Shown: positions 23,046 to 35,375, counted from the first letter of the stretch. The stretch is 64,000 nt of DNA from Sipunculus nudus (GCA_026874595.1 CM049310.1:39623558-39687557); one strand, 5' to 3'. The notes: generated by a model not told the origin, from the sequence alone. Numbers and translations: made by a program.

Positions 23046-24839
23046 TGATCACAGTTTTTCATCAAAGAATATTTTTTTAAGCCATTCATTCCATGCACCA
23101 TAATTATCTTGAACATTACTTATCATACACTGCAAAATCATAAATGTTATCATTCCATTTTTTAAGCAGTTGATGTGCATTATTTATTTATTATAGAATA
23201 GAAGGTGTATTTCTTTCCAAGACAGCGCCATAAAATATGGTCTAAATGTTTATCACCGCCAGGATAGCAAATGGCCATACCCAGTTTATAGACTACGAAG
23301 GAAGGAAACAATTGGATTTTACCAGATCAAACACATTAAAGACTGGATTATTCCAGGTACTTTCCCAATATCGGTTTGGTTCATATTCAACTATATTGTA
23401 GCGCCTGGCTTCCATAGACGTTTATGAAGAATATTCCGATTATCTAGTGATAAAAAATCCCACCCAGATTATACTCCAATTTTGCATATAAATCTGCTAC
23501 AACACCGATGCTTCTTATGCGTAATAAAAAACTATCTTGTCCGTTTTTGCTATGTGATAAGTTCGGGGTTCATGCACGCTGCAGATGTTATGAAAAAAAA
23601 ACAATTATTTATCCCTATCAATGAATGCACTTATCCAGGGAACCACTAAACAAAGTTTCCTCGAAAATGTTGCGAATATAAAATAAACTGGAAAATTTAC
23701 ACATGAAGTAACTTTTCATTTGTTGTAAGATCTATTTCCAACTATCACCTTTTATAATCGTTTGCCTACGAACTTCCTTGTGAGACAACACGTCCAACTG
23801 TGTCTGAATTTATCGATTGTTATGGTACTTGGACGGAAAGGCGAAATTGCATTGTGAAACAATATGAGAAAGATTGCAAAGTTATGCAGTCTTTCAGTTA
23901 TAGAGTATATGTTGCTCTATGACTATGTCGCCCTTATCATCGTTGTGTGTACTTACATCGCTCATCCCCTACACCTCCTTGTTCCTTTACTCCCTGGCTC
24001 ACTTAGACTTCCCATTCACTCCCTCATTCACTCGGCCCTCTGTCACTTCCCTCATTTACTCCTCCTCTCCACCTTCTTCCTTAACTCCTCTTTCACTTAC
24101 TCACTTACTCCTAATCAACCGCTCGCTCACTCCTTCTTAACTCCCTCCTTTACTCATTCGCTCTTCCCTCAGTCGTTCCCCATTAATTTACCCGCCCGCT
24201 CCCTCGCACTCTCCATCTCCGTCATCCACCCCCCCTTCTTCTTCACTCCCTCCCCCTCCCCCTCACTTATTCAATATTCTTCCTGTTCCTTCGATACAGT
24301 GCAGACTCCTAAGGGCCTTTGTCTTGACACAACATGCGGGCTAGTTTGTTGATGAGGGTCCTGGGTGGATGGATGAATACCCCTTTCCTATATGGATATA
24401 CTAGTATTCAAAATCTATATAATTATATAATTATTGTTTATGTGGCCCTCTATAAAATAAGACAGACTGGACAAACAAGCCCTAATAAAGCTTTATTAAC
24501 AAAAAAGTAAATAGCCAGAATAGCACAAGATATAGATAGAAAAGGAACATTCACATATTTATAAAGACTCGGGGACCACAAAGTTCAAGTATCTTCAGAC
24601 AAAGGCCTTCCTATATTATTTATTCTCTTATAAGTTTACACCTGGCACACAGTCCTTAAAACAGACATTACAATATTAGGGATAACAACACCAAAATGGG
24701 TGTCAACTGATCAGGAACAGGGATGGGGAGGGGGAATCACAGTTATGCATTTTCACCTGAGAAAGAGGGCGCAACCATTCTATTGTAAAAATTCAGTGTA
24801 TCCCTTGTTATTTCGTTTTAATTAACATCACACATTGAT
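23046..24839. other. Intergenic between copies 5 and 6
   Basis: No gene seen. 23950-24290 is a pyrimidine-rich tract related to those at 9.8 and 14.9 kb; the ORF 23864-24352 over it is low complexity. The rest is AT-rich without recognisable motifs. Confidence 0.5.
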
Positions 24840-25137
24840 TGGTTCACACATGAAAACCCGATCCTCACAGTGGACAAGCCATGGTCACGCCTGACTGGCG
24901 ACGACAACTCAAGCTCTCTTTCTTCTTTGAGGAACAGTTAATAAGTTATCAACAGACACCATTGTTTTTACAGTTCTTCCTCAGTGGCTTTGTGTAACAA
25001 ACTCTGAGCACTTCAAAAGACGGCAGTCATCATATAAGAATACTGCCCCGTCAGTCCTCAGCAAATGGTTCAGAACCCCAAGTCGATTTACCTATATTTA
25101 CCAAGTACCTATATTTATTGGTGTGATAAGTGATGAT
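24840..25137 (+). promoter_or_regulatory. Class A promoter region of copy 6
   Basis: GACAAGCCATGGTCACGCCT, GGCGACGACAACTCAAGCTC, a diverged TTCTTTGAGGAACAG block, GTGTAACAAACTCTGAGCAC, GACGGCAGTCATCATATAAG with the TATA box at 25031-25038. Spacing to the ATG is ~104 bp, shorter than in copies 3, 8 and 10. Confidence 0.65.
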
Positions 25138-25720
25138 ATGGCAGCTCTACTCATGTCAAATTGGTGCTCTCCATTACAACTGACGACACCTTTCTCAAGG
25201 AATTATTTACTTAAGGCGATTCGCGGTGTAATAGTCCATACAGTTATACAGAATATACAGGCAGTATGGATCACCACTGTTACAGTAAACCCATGGTGAA
25301 CCTCAAGATGACGTCACATACAGAGCAGACGACAGAACCGTCCGTGCCCGTAGATCAGTTTCTCTCCATCCAGGTCGGATCAGAGTATCACATAGATTAC
25401 AGTACATTTCCTGGACTTCTTGAAGAGGAGCGAGGCCAGAGGGCGCCAAAAACCAGCTCTTATTGTGAAGATGGCACCGACAGAAGCGCAGCAGACGTTG
25501 GACAGAGGCTGCCCTCTACCGGCAGATGGTGACATCACACAGTCATACACGCTGTTTGCCTCTGCAGAATTCTGAGTTTAGTGAGAATGAGAGCGGCCGT
25601 GAGAGTTTGTGTCCTTGGAAGAAATTATCCCACTCAGGTCCTGGGAGGACTGTTTACCTGATATCAGTGTGGACTTTATCTGTGACCTGGACATTGGCCA
25701 AAACTGTTCAGCACATCTGA
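25138..25720 (+). pseudogene. Tyr-rich family copy 6 (class A), multiple frameshifts
   Basis: Begins MAALLMSNWCSPLQLTTPFS, loses frame in the Tyr-rich segment, resumes as YCYSKPMVNLKM (shortened by three codons), then loses frame again in the central block after GQRAP and once more before the C-terminal motif, which is present only in a shifted frame (DNA around 25600-25680). At least three independent disruptions make this the most decayed full-length copy. AATAAA follows at 25855-25860. Confidence 0.85.
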
Positions 25721-26939
25721 GATATTGCCTGTGATATATATATATAATAAAGACTGTTGATCTTTATACCTGTATGTGTATATACATTTAAATATGTCAT
25801 ATGAATTCTGTTACACATATCTGTTGATACTCTTTTATTCTATTTCTATATTATAATAAATATATACTATATATCCTCAGAAGTTGTCTCCGTTCCTGTG
25901 TCATCCGAACTCTATCACATTTTCCTGTGTGTGTGTATGTGTGTGTGGGTGTGGGGGGGGGGGGCGGAGGGGAAAGAAAGAGTAACCTTAATTTACTTAA
26001 AAGTTTGCTGTTGGAATCTGATCAAATAAAAGACTAATAAAAATACTTTTAAAGAAAATTGAAATCGAACTCCATTAATCCGAAATTTCTAGGGGCCAAT
26101 AATTTGATTAACTTGTTGCAAGATAGGGATGAAAGGGGGGCGCTCAGATTTTCCTTCTCACAAGCTTCTGGATAAATTATCAATCGATGTCAATTTTTGT
26201 CGTCAGTCTGTCATACCGTCCGTTTATAATTCCGTCCCACTGTCATTCCGTCTGTCATTTTACTTATGAATCTGAAATTTGACATACACTTAGGTGCTTA
26301 GTATTTTTGAAAGCCTTCAGGTTTCTTCCAGATGAAGTGCTACAGTGTTAAATGTTATCTTTAACTTAAAGGTACGGATATATTTGCACTGCTAGATTAT
26401 TATATGATTTTTATTATGAAATTGTGTGAAATGTTTTGTACCTTTGCAGTACATTTGCATATTTTGCATGGTAATAATAATACAATACTAGCTAGATATA
26501 TGCAACCGCCGAACGATCACAGGAAGCCACTTTATACGGGGGAGGGGGGCTTACAGGAAGGGTGCTATCACTGAATACTAAAATTTAAAGAACCACGGAG
26601 CTCTAATTGTAATTTGACACCTTTACTACCTTACATTGCTTATTCACTGATTCCCGACCAAACCAACACCTGTGGTACAGGTACAGTGAACCATTACATT
26701 GCCAACAGGAGCCACACCATAAGCCGTGTTAATTGTTTAAGGACAAGGAAAAGTGAGGGTAGCAGCCATAAGGATACATTTACACCTCAGAAAGTAGACC
26801 GAGCACCTGAGAGAATAAAGGAGACACACAGTTTACTATATTAATTACTATAATTATGATTGTAAACATTGAATCAGTCCTTCTGTTGTAATAACTTAGT
26901 TTATGGCTTTACTCTTTTAAGATGAAAGGTAGATTGTTA

Positions 26940-27130
26940 ACAACAATGAGTAAAGGTACACTGCTTGACGGGGCACGCTTCAGCTCTGTCCAACCGTTAT
27001 TACCTGTATGGTTATTAAGTAACATCAAACAATGTTTGGTTCCTAAGTGAAAGCACCAAGCATTCACATTGAACAAGCCATGGTTACGCCTGACTGGCCA
27101 ATAAAACCACTGCAGTAAGATGGAGGAGGA
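26940..27130 (+). promoter_or_regulatory. Orphan class-A-like promoter fragment 2
   Basis: GGGGCACGCTTCAGCTCTGT, ACATCAAACAATGTTTGG, ACAAGCCATGGTTACGCCTG are in class-A order and phase. They are followed by CCAATAAAACCACTG rather than the GACGACAACACC core, TATA box and gene. The fragment is closer to functional class-A sequence than orphan 1. Confidence 0.55.
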
Positions 27131-27477
27131 ATTTATGGGTACAGTGATTCCTTCTCAGAGAAAAATTAGTTTATTTATTATAATATTTTTATCATGATCG
27201 ATTGATTGATTGTACTCTGCGTGGTCTTTTAAACTCCCGAAACAACCTAAAATCATACTCCATGTTTCCTTAGCCTTATTTATACTCCCTTGCATTTCCT
27301 GAGTAACTGAATTCCTTTTCTTTCTTTACAAATAAGGCCTGTTAATAGGACCACCAGATCTGATAATTCATGTGAAGTTAATGATCCCATTCTGTCACTA
27401 CACACACACATCTATCTATCCATATTTGTCTGTCTGTCTTTAAATTTATCGGTCTGTCTGTCTATCTGTCTTTTTAT

Positions 27478-27522
<45 letters not shown>

Positions 27523-27882
27523 GGTCCAATAGTTTCCCGTTAATCTATAATGTTATTATTTTATCAACTTTGTTCTGATCCACTCTAAATGCCAATAACT
27601 ACAGACAAAAGGTGTTCGGTTGGTCATACTATATATTATAAACAACCACAGCATGAATTGAAATTAAATCAAATTCTTTCATCAATACCAAACTATTGAT
27701 TCTGAAATTATACTACGAAAAGCACAGAAACATTTTCCTATAACGTTATAATTACTTTCCCTTTCCAACCTTTCCCTTCACCTTTTCGAAGCAATCTTTT
27801 TATTAACAAAAAATGTTTCCCTGGGTATCAAATGAACCACTCCAAGAGAGGTTGTTGCAACCCAAACAACGCATTGACCCGG

Positions 27883-27884
<2 letters not shown>

Positions 27885-27946
<62 letters not shown>
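27885..27946. repeat. (GA)n microsatellite
   Basis: Pure GA run; counterpart of the imperfect GA/GACA tract at 20430-20560 in the sister module. A separate (CT)n lies at 27479-27519. Confidence 0.95.
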
Positions 27947-27947
<1 letters not shown>

Positions 27948-28591
27948 CAGCAGCAGCACGTTCGTTCTTGACAGACAGGGATCCCGTTGGCACCTATTTG
28001 ACACTTCCAAAGTCCTAATGTTTAACACCTATTCATGAGTTAATAATTTTGATAATGTTAATAAGGTTTCCACATAATAGGAGAATTATTTTGAAGTTTA
28101 ATTTACAGATATCTCCCCGTATATTTAATATGAGATACAAAAAATTATTCACGATAATTTCGGAGAAACCTCCCCTGATGGATAATGTTTCACCGTGCAC
28201 CGCTCTTTTTCTGTTTCTGCGCAGAATACCTTTGAAGGTCTCAGTGACCTCGAATAAGACTTTCCCAGGAAAATTTTCTCGATCTGCATGTTGATACATT
28301 GACTGGCGAAGATTGTGCTTCCTAGCCTAGTGATAATTTGTGAACAATACATTTACAATACAATACAATCAGTATATCCTTTTTTATTCCCATAATCAAT
28401 ACTTTTAAAATATAGTTATTTTATACTCAGTAGCTTGTAACGCCGATTCTTCCCTGGCACAGGATCACTCTGGCCCGTGGCCAGGTTCATTTGAAACATT
28501 AAGAAAGGATGCCCAAGGAAAGCCAAGCACTCTCACACACACCCATGAAACAAACAACTAAGACAGTTGGTATATAACCCACTTTGGTACT

Positions 28592-29645
28592 ACTATAGAA
28601 CGCGGGCTTCAGCCAAACAACCATAGGATACTGCTGCTTGCATCTCAATTTTGCCACTTATTTTTACCTGCCACTTACACTCTTTTCCATTACATAAATC
28701 CTAAACATCATAACGTCCGTCCGTATACACTCATAACCTCATCGAGACATGTGCATTGTTGATCCTACGGTTGCCTTGGTGCAAGGCTGAGAATTACACA
28801 CCAGGTGACCCGGGCTCCATACTCAGCCTTGAATATGTTCTTACGAAATATCGTAGCGGTCCTTCTGATATATCAGAAGGAAAGAATAAAGAGTAATTAA
28901 GAATAAGATGCAGCTTAAACTATGTTCACTCTACCTATATATCCTTTGTATATCAGTTTCCACACATGTGGAGTCTCCTGTTTATGTCATATATGATATA
29001 ACAGCATTTTATCATGAAGAGAAGAGCAGTAGACCATCACTGACACAGCCATGTTGCTGAGGCATGAACTCTGGTCACCCATGACCTGACCTGTGACCTG
29101 ACTTCTGGTGTACCAGAGTAATTTATTGCTAATAAATCTATTTAAAAAAATCTTATTTCATGAATAATACTTATGAGTAAATGATAATATATGGCTTCAA
29201 TAAGTCCTTTATAAGTTTATGGCTATATCTTTTACGGTTTTAACAAATTTGCCTATGGAAGTTATGGAAACAATATTTACTATAATTTATTTGGAACAAT
29301 AATCAGAGGACAACTTTTCTCATATCAATAAGGTCAAGGACAGGGTCATGTGACAAAAGATAAACATGACCGCATGGCAGGCTAAAAAAAACAACAGGAG
29401 TTGAAATCTTAACAATTTCCTTATAAGGGCACTTCTACATAATTTATTTTTACTCCAGAACAGTTTATTAGCCATTATTGGTAAGAAATTTGCTAAATTG
29501 CCTCCATTTTCTCTGTTTATTTTGCAAATATACCAATATACCCCTGCTACGCTTTTCCATAAGAGGATCCCCATAACTGAAATCTCATTTCAGTTATGAA
29601 CCCATAACAAATCCTACAGTCACTTTGAGGCCCGCGTTCTATAGT
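28592..29645. mobile_element. Candidate terminal-inverted-repeat element
   Basis: A perfect 16-bp inverted pair, ACTATAGAACGCGGGC at 28592-28607 and its complement at 29630-29645, bounds ~1.05 kb without a recognisable transposase. Similarity continues weakly inside the ends (TTCA/CTCA). Near the right end AACTGAAATCTCATTTCAGT forms a hairpin. No clear target-site duplication is visible, so the element call is tentative; it is most like a non-autonomous DNA transposon. Confidence 0.45.
28860..28881. repeat. 22-bp perfect palindrome
   Basis: Half-site TCCTTCTGATA joined directly to its complement, inside the inverted-repeat-bounded segment. No loop. Confidence 0.8.
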
Positions 29646-30652
29646 GGCTCCCAAACTTTTTGTATTGACTATATACACAGTGTAACAGGCTCACCAATAT
29701 TGCATCAGAATTTGAGGAATATCTGTTGTCACAGGTTGGTTGTGGCTGCGGCCGGTTGTCATGGTATCCTCCACTAACAGGGTTACTTCCGGTGCCTGGT
29801 TTTCCCGATGTTTTTGGTGGCTTCAGTACAGATATGCTTGGCCAAAGATTGTTTTCAACTTCTGTTGCATGCGTCTATAAATAAAAATTCTGTTAGAGAG
29901 TTGGTTACAGTTAAATGTTCGTTTGGCAAAATGTCCTCTGATTTTAACATGGTTCATGCTTTTCGAAGCAGTGGGTGTTCAGCTCAATGGTTCCAGGTTC
30001 ACAGACCAACTCTGACCTTCACACAAATTCCTTATGCACCAAGACACACACAAAAAAGAACAATCATTACACCCTCACTTTGAGTTGTATGATAACTGGG
30101 GCATTAGAAAGGACTTGTGATAGTGAGTAAGGGAATTCTTGTCCAGCAGAAAATAAAATGAAGGGGACAACAATACACAGGGCATTGAAAAGCTGGACCT
30201 TAATTATCACAGTAAAGTAATGCACTCATGTTTACCCTCGCATTTCCCCATTTTTCTGAATATAACATTACATTCTTGCTATTTACAAAAAGTTATTTAT
30301 TCATTTTTGTACTTGCTGACTATGATTGTTTCATCAGGATTATGGGTCATACATTACAGGTGACGGTTAGTGTTAGGATCCCAGTTTTGATACCATAAAC
30401 TTGGAAATTTGCGTTGCAGTTTTTGATTGTATTCGCACTCCTTTGCTCTCTCCCTCTCTCTCTCTCTCACACACACACACACCCACCATCACACACAACG
30501 CCCTACACAGGAGGACCATTTAACAGACAAAAGATTGAAGGCATAACACATTGATTTTTAATTATATTATGTAATGCACAACAACCAATAACAAATATCA
30601 CGTAAATTATAAATATCACATTCATTCATGTTGTCATTGCAGAATAAAAGGT
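29646..30652. other. Intergenic / 3' flank of copy 7
   Basis: 29646-30290 has no recognisable gene; the plus ORF at 29808-30083 has no motif support. 30300-30652 is the class-B 3' flank with a CT/CA repeat at 30440-30482, as in 20936-21340. Confidence 0.5.
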
Positions 30653-31318
30653 TTAAATATCACAGAAAGTTTCACAGTTTAGAGGCCCATGTATAAAGTC
30701 ATCAACTGCACATGTCTCTCTGAGACGGACCAAAGTCCAGGTCACAGATAAGGTTCCCACTGATATCAGGTAAACAGTCCTCCCAGGACCTGAGAGAGAT
30801 AATTTCCTCCAAAGACAACGGACTATGGACCTGAGAGAGATAATTTCCTCCAAAGACAACGGACTACCACAGAGGGCAGGGTTTGGTTGAGACGAACAGC
30901 AGTTGAACCGTGTGGTATTCTCATCTACCGGTAGAGGGCAGCCTCTGTATGTCGTCTTATGCGCTTCTGTCATTGCTGTCTTCACAAGAAGAGCTGGTTG
31001 TGGCGTACTCTGTCCTCGCTCCTCTTCAAGAAGTCCAGGGAATTTACTGTAATCTACATGATACTCTGATCCGACCTGGATAGAGAGCGGCTGGTGTAGG
31101 GGCACGGCGGGTTCTGTCGTCTGCTCTGTATGTGACGTCATCTTGAGGTTCACCATGGGTTCTTATTGGCTGTAACAGTAATGTCCCATGCTTTCCGTAT
31201 AATCATCATAACTGTAAGAACTGTAACAATGCGAGTCACCCTGAGGCAAATAATCCCTTGGAAAAAATGTCGTCTGCTGTAATGGATAGCACCAACTTGA
31301 CATGAGTACAGTTGACAT
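30653..31318 (-). pseudogene. Tyr-rich family copy 7 (class B), nonsense and 41-bp duplication
   Basis: Start at 31318 reads MSTVLMSSWCYPLQQTTFF, a changed N-terminus. The Tyr-rich segment is normal until CYSQ, where the following TAC (Tyr) is TAA. The central block (MVNLKM from 31156) is open. A 41-bp tandem duplication (repeat starts at 30786 and 30827) hits the SLEEIISLRS codons and shifts the frame, so the conserved C-terminus is replaced by an unrelated tail. Two independent lesions. Confidence 0.85.
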
Positions 31319-31860
31319 CTCTGCACCCATATGCCAATGATTAAATGACAGTGGATGTTCAGACTTTGGTATTGTATCCGACCTGCATATGCACTATATA
31401 TGGTATTCCTCTTGCGTATGTAATACTGTGTATCTCTCTCGGAGTCCTGAAATTAACTATGGAGGGAGGGAAAGCTTCTTAATTTATACTGGAAACAGAG
31501 GTTCAGTAATAAGCTAGATGTTTGTAACGTCAGGATCCTGGACACAAAAAACACTGAATCAAAGTACAATGTATCAAAGAACATTGCCCAAACAACGTAA
31601 CCCATTTACTGCGTTCAAAAGAACAACAGATGGCATTGTCGTCACGGAGGCGTGGCCACGGGTTGTCCTCTGTTGGTAAGTCGGGATAACGTATTAATTA
31701 CCCAAACAATGTTTGAAGATAACTAATTAACCACTTCTGGCCTCCTAGTTTGACAGAAATATAGCGTGACCAATCAAGCGCCCCATGCATCACTTACTTT
31801 TGTTAGTTAACTAACTAAGCTTGTACTAAATATACTCCAAAGAAGAATCAGGTAGACCGC
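31319..31860 (-). promoter_or_regulatory. Class B promoter region of copy 7
   Basis: TATAAATTAAG at 31478-31488, CAAAGAACATTGCCCAAACAACG (31575-31597), TTCAAAAGAACAAC, TGTCGTCACGGAGGCGTGGC, CAAACAATGTTTG (31703-31715) and the CCAAT-containing GCGTGACCAATCAAGCG (31765) are all present in class-B order. The promoter looks better preserved than the coding region. Confidence 0.65.
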
Positions 31861-32049
31861 ATAACATCAATAGGATTGAACCAGTGCTTATAATCAATTA
31901 CAGTTGTAAGGATACGGAGTGAGGTTGTTACCGCAATTACCGACTTAAGCACCGTTTGGTTAAATTTGATTACAAGGCGATATAGTTTGGTTATACGATC
32001 TTTAAAGCCTCTCCACAACGATATAACATATTAGCGTCTATTTTTTATT

Positions 32050-32520
32050 GTATAAACGTATGGGACAGGCATGTGTTCCGTACATAAACAGCCTATCTCC
32101 TATCCAAAAAGGGCTGCGCGTATTGTTCTCGGTTTTCCTACAGAGACTAATAGTAATGCCATGTTTTGTGAACTGAAACGGCTGAATTTTGAGAAAGCAG
32201 TCCGAAATCACAAATGTACTGTAATGTTTAAGGTGTTTAACACACTTATTCCTGGGTATATACTTAGTTCTTTCTCTACTGAGCCAGTGAACTCTCTGTA
32301 TTCCTTAAGATCTAACTCTCGAGAAAGACCGGCTCTGCCTTTTGCTCGCATGGAGACGATGGGGCGGTCATTCGGATTCACGGGTGCAAGTATGTTAAAT
32401 AACCTTCCAAAAACAGTGAAAGATTCAGTGGGACCACACTCTTTTAACGGACACTTCAGCAATATCTACTTCAGATTCAGACTGATCATAATGTATCATC
32501 ATAGAATATTTTGTTTTTAG
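32050..32520 (+). pseudogene. LINE RT C-terminal remnant (sister of 22.6 kb)
   Basis: Reading frame 32071-32520 (149 aa) with PKRAARIVLGFPTET, FCELKRLNFEKAVRN, VMFKVFNTLIPGYIL and FGFTGASMLNNLPKTVKDSV. This is the C-terminal part of a CR1/L2-like polyprotein and is better preserved than the copy at 22640-23045. Both follow the same B-module sequence (ACGATATAACATATAAGCGTC or similar), so the insertion predates their duplication. Confidence 0.85.
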
Positions 32521-32664
32521 CCATTCATTCCATGCATCATATAGTTATCTTGAACATAACGTAATTTTATCATACACTGTATAATCATAAATTTTATCAT
32601 TCCATATTTATAGACAGTTTATGTGCATTATTTATTCCATTTGAAGAAGCTTGTGATTTGCATA

Positions 32665-32666
<2 letters not shown>

Positions 32667-32721
<55 letters not shown>
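32667..32721. repeat. (TA)n microsatellite
   Basis: TA run just after the LINE remnant. Another lies at 33427-33467, followed by (CA)n to 33480. Confidence 0.95.
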
Positions 32722-32725
<4 letters not shown>

Positions 32726-32929
32726 CTTATGTATGTGCAAACATTTATGCTATTTGTAATCTTTCTCGAGGGCCCCAAGTGAGATTAGTGCTTCAGCACT
32801 AGTTAGGTTTGTATAACACCCTCGTAAAATAATGTATATATAAATAAATAAAAAATAATTAAAATATACTTGCTTCCGCTTGCAATTGGCCCCGAAATTT
32901 GTTACATTTGTATTTGGTGCTCTCAGCTT

Positions 32930-33300
32930 ATCCTTTATATACTTCAAAGAAGAGTCAGGTATACCGCATTGCATTAAAAGGATTGAATCAGTGCTAATGG
33001 TCAATCATAAATGTTAGGACACGGAGTGAGGTTGTTATCGCAATAACCGAATTGAACACTGTGTGGTTAAGTTTGATTACAAGATGAAATATTTTAGTTT
33101 TACGAACTTCAAAGCCCCTCCACAAAGATATACCTGCTTCCGCTTGCAATTGGCCCCAAAATTTGTTACATTTATATTTGGTGCTCTCAGCATGCATGCA
33201 ATGCTTACCATCAGCGGGATAGCATGTTCGATGTGGGATCTGGCAGTGCTGAGAAGATTAGTGGTTACTCTCAATGATACAAGTTCACATGGCGGTGTAT
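32930..33300. repeat. Second copy of B-module distal part
   Basis: Repeats 31820-32000 (ATACTTCAAAGAAGAGTCAG, GGACACGGAGTGAGGTTGTT) and continues into TTCCGCTTGCAATTGGCCCC, TTTGGTGCTCTCAGCATGCA. The latter also occurs at 6510-6570 and 49170-49230. The module is thus doubled beside copy 7, with the LINE remnant between. Confidence 0.75.
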
Positions 33301-33424
33301 GAAAATTTAACTCAAAATTGTGAGTTGCATATGCACAACACGGTTCAGTTCAAACTCTTTATACAATAAATGTTAATTTTAAATGTAAATAAGTCTGTTT
33401 GTTTACGTGCTTGTATGTATAAAT

Positions 33425-33481
<57 letters not shown>

Positions 33482-33829
33482 TAAAGTCAAACCTGAAAAC
33501 AGCCCATCAAGACAAATGCCGAGCACTAAAAGCGCAGACCCGGACAAAAGCCCACCCTTGACTAAAATAAATATTTAAATTATTTTTTAATGTTTTTCTT
33601 ATGTTTTTAAAATACTACTGCATCCACTTCCAAATGTATATAACATTCCTTTATACTGAAAGCATGTATTATATATATGTTTATGTGCATAAACATGTAT
33701 ATATATGTTGTATATCTGTCTGAAGCTTGAAATAATTGAATTAATTCAATTTAGTGCTCTCATTTAGGACAAGCTCGTTTCTGTTTGTGTGTTTTGTCAA
33801 TTGACAGCAAGAAAAATAATTATTCCCCG

Positions 33830-34110
33830 ATCGTTCATGCAGAACAATGTTCGTCGTCCTTTCAACCGCCGAAACAAAAATGGTAATTGTTAAAGTTAGC
33901 TTGTCCGACCCACTCCCTTCCTGAATAACTTGCTAATTACAGCCATTCGATCAGTACTTGGTTCATGTCCTAAAATGTCACTCGCTTGAACTCGTACATT
34001 TCCTTTTCAATCATTCATCCGCCACTTTGTGACGTCACTAGTCCGCGGTCATTGACTCAGTCCACATCACTACCTCTGCCTGGAGCAGAAAACACTGCTT
34101 TCACTTGTCT
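33830..34110. promoter_or_regulatory. Duplicated CRE-containing module, copy 1
   Basis: Strongly conserved with 49885-50130: CAGAACAATGTTCGTCGTCC, TTTCAACCGCCGAAACA, TTGTCCGACCCACTCCCTT, GCCACTTTGTGACGTCACTA (perfect CRE core TGACGTCA) and TGACTCAG (AP-1-like; altered to TCACTCAG in the second copy). It lies beyond the Grl terminal exon. A regulatory role is inferred only from the motifs and retained similarity. Confidence 0.45.
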
Positions 34111-34365
34111 ATTAAAAAATATCAATTTCGTTTGTAATTGATTTATTTAAAACATTAACATTTATATCTACACGTGCCAATTCATAACTGAACTTCAGTC
34201 TGGATTTTTGCGTTTAGTTGCTATCATCCCACGTGGTTGAAAGACTAACCATTGTTGATTAAATTGTTTTTGTTCAGCTGCCTCCTAGTTAGTTGTTCCA
34301 TTATTTTTCCATTTCCCGCTTTTTTATATCATTAATTAAATCAAAACGAATCTGTGGCCAATTGG

Positions 34366-35054
34366 TTATTCAATTGCGTTCAAGACGCATATGCACACTG
34401 GCGCCGTCTGGAGGGGATTCTTGAACTGCACCAACAAGAAGAAGTAAGTAAGAACCATAACAATAACCTGAAAGTAAAAATGTTGAGATTGAACAGAAAA
34501 CAGAATTTTGTGATACATTACATCAGATATATGTTTAATATACTAATCTATAAACTTAATGTCCAAATTGTAAAGATGTATAAATAATAACATGGAGCAA
34601 ATTTCAATAGCCACTGAATGTTTATAAAAATCGAATCCCTGTACCGCGAAAATATTATATTACGAATTACAGATTGAAGAATATATAAATAGCCTTTAAA
34701 CCGAACGTTTAGTCTTATAGTTATGCAGATGTATTTAGTTCCTCTTACTCAGTTTGAATGAAAGAACCATCAATGTCAGGACGCTTTAAATGTGATTGGG
34801 CGACCTATAATTTATTTTTAAATTGTATAAATATCACTTAAAAATGTGTCACTATTTCCAAAACATTGCCACACAAAGTATTCGCTGCATTACTTCGGTA
34901 AGCACATCAGGCTTTTGATGACAAACTTATGCCACACAGTGAGACCGATCTGGGTCCCTGTAATGCTGTTTAGGGACATAGCCTCCCCCAGATGACAATC
35001 ATTGCTGGGGCCGACCGCCCGTATGGTGTAGATGTCCCTCAGCAAATAATGTGC
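34366..35054 (-). pseudogene. Gustatory-receptor-like terminal exons, decayed copy
   Basis: Two exons of a 7-TM ligand-gated chemoreceptor of the insect GR superfamily. Last exon 34366-34467 is open: VIVMVLTYFFLLVQFKNPLQ and onward to a stop, with the family signature TYhhhhhQF (TYFFLLVQF) and an acceptor TTTACTTTCAG. Penultimate exon 34896-35054 matches the copy at 61584-61742 (IRAVGPSN, LTGTQ-like ITGTQIGLTVW), but a one-base deletion near its end shifts the frame and the donor GT is lost. Several charged or polar replacements occur in a normally hydrophobic helix. Earlier exons were not found. It lies ~0.8 kb downstream of copy 8 on the same strand. Confidence 0.75.
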
Positions 35055-35059
35055 CTATT

Positions 35060-35375
35060 ATTTGGAAAAACTATTTATTTACATTTTTAGTCGAAACTAG
35101 TTTTTTCCCGAAATTTCTGAAACTCGGTTAACATTGAACTTTATTTTTTAGGTTGATAGTAAGAATTTCAATAGTATAATCAACGCACTCTCCATGGCAC
35201 AGGTTGTAGCGTTCAGTAATGTCTGGAGGTTGAGGACGCCGGAAAACCCGGCGAAAACCAGCGGCCTTGGACGGACAACTACAATCCACTCGTAGCCTAG
35301 CCACGCAGCAGAACGAACTCATGTCGCCAGCTGACAGATCCGAGCGTTTCACTCCTCGATTGTCCAGGCCCCCAA
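35060..35375 (-). repeat. SINE-like element fragment
   Basis: Minus strand shows a tRNA-like right half and then the GCCGCTGGTTTTCGCCGGGT phrase widespread in invertebrate SINEs. A related, better copy lies at 50550-50670, with GGGTTCAATCTCC as a B-box-like motif. No complete A/B-box pair was established here. Confidence 0.4.

Larger units (their letters stand above)
25721..28460 (+). repeat. Plus-strand duplicated flank module, copy 2
   Basis: Homologous to 17813-20935 in the same order: GTCATACCGTCCG repeats (26207), GATCACAGGAAGCCACTT plus a G run (26516), orphan promoter fragment (26940-27130), GATTGATTGATTG (27200), CT microsatellite (27479-27519), GA microsatellite (27885-27946), AGCAGCAGCACGTTC (27949) and GATAATTTCGG (28152). 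Together with copies 4 and 6 it shows a ~7.7-kb plus-strand duplication interleaved with minus-strand copies. Confidence 0.8.

Noticed and set aside
23864..24352. 162-aa plus-strand ORF
   Set aside because: Same pyrimidine-tract artefact.
15957..33547. CRISPR-like or tandem-spacer structure among the microsatellites
   Set aside because: Simple dinucleotide repeats, no spacer-repeat organisation, and the DNA is eukaryotic.
34354..34587. 77-aa plus ORF containing HWRRLEGILELHQQEE, seen again at 61.1 kb
   Set aside because: At first it looked like a conserved plus-strand exon. The minus strand explains the conservation better: it is the Grl last exon with TYFFLLVQF, acceptor and stop.
35128..35352. 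74-aa minus ORF
   Set aside because: Lies within SINE-like sequence; no homologous frame in the related piece at 50.6 kb.
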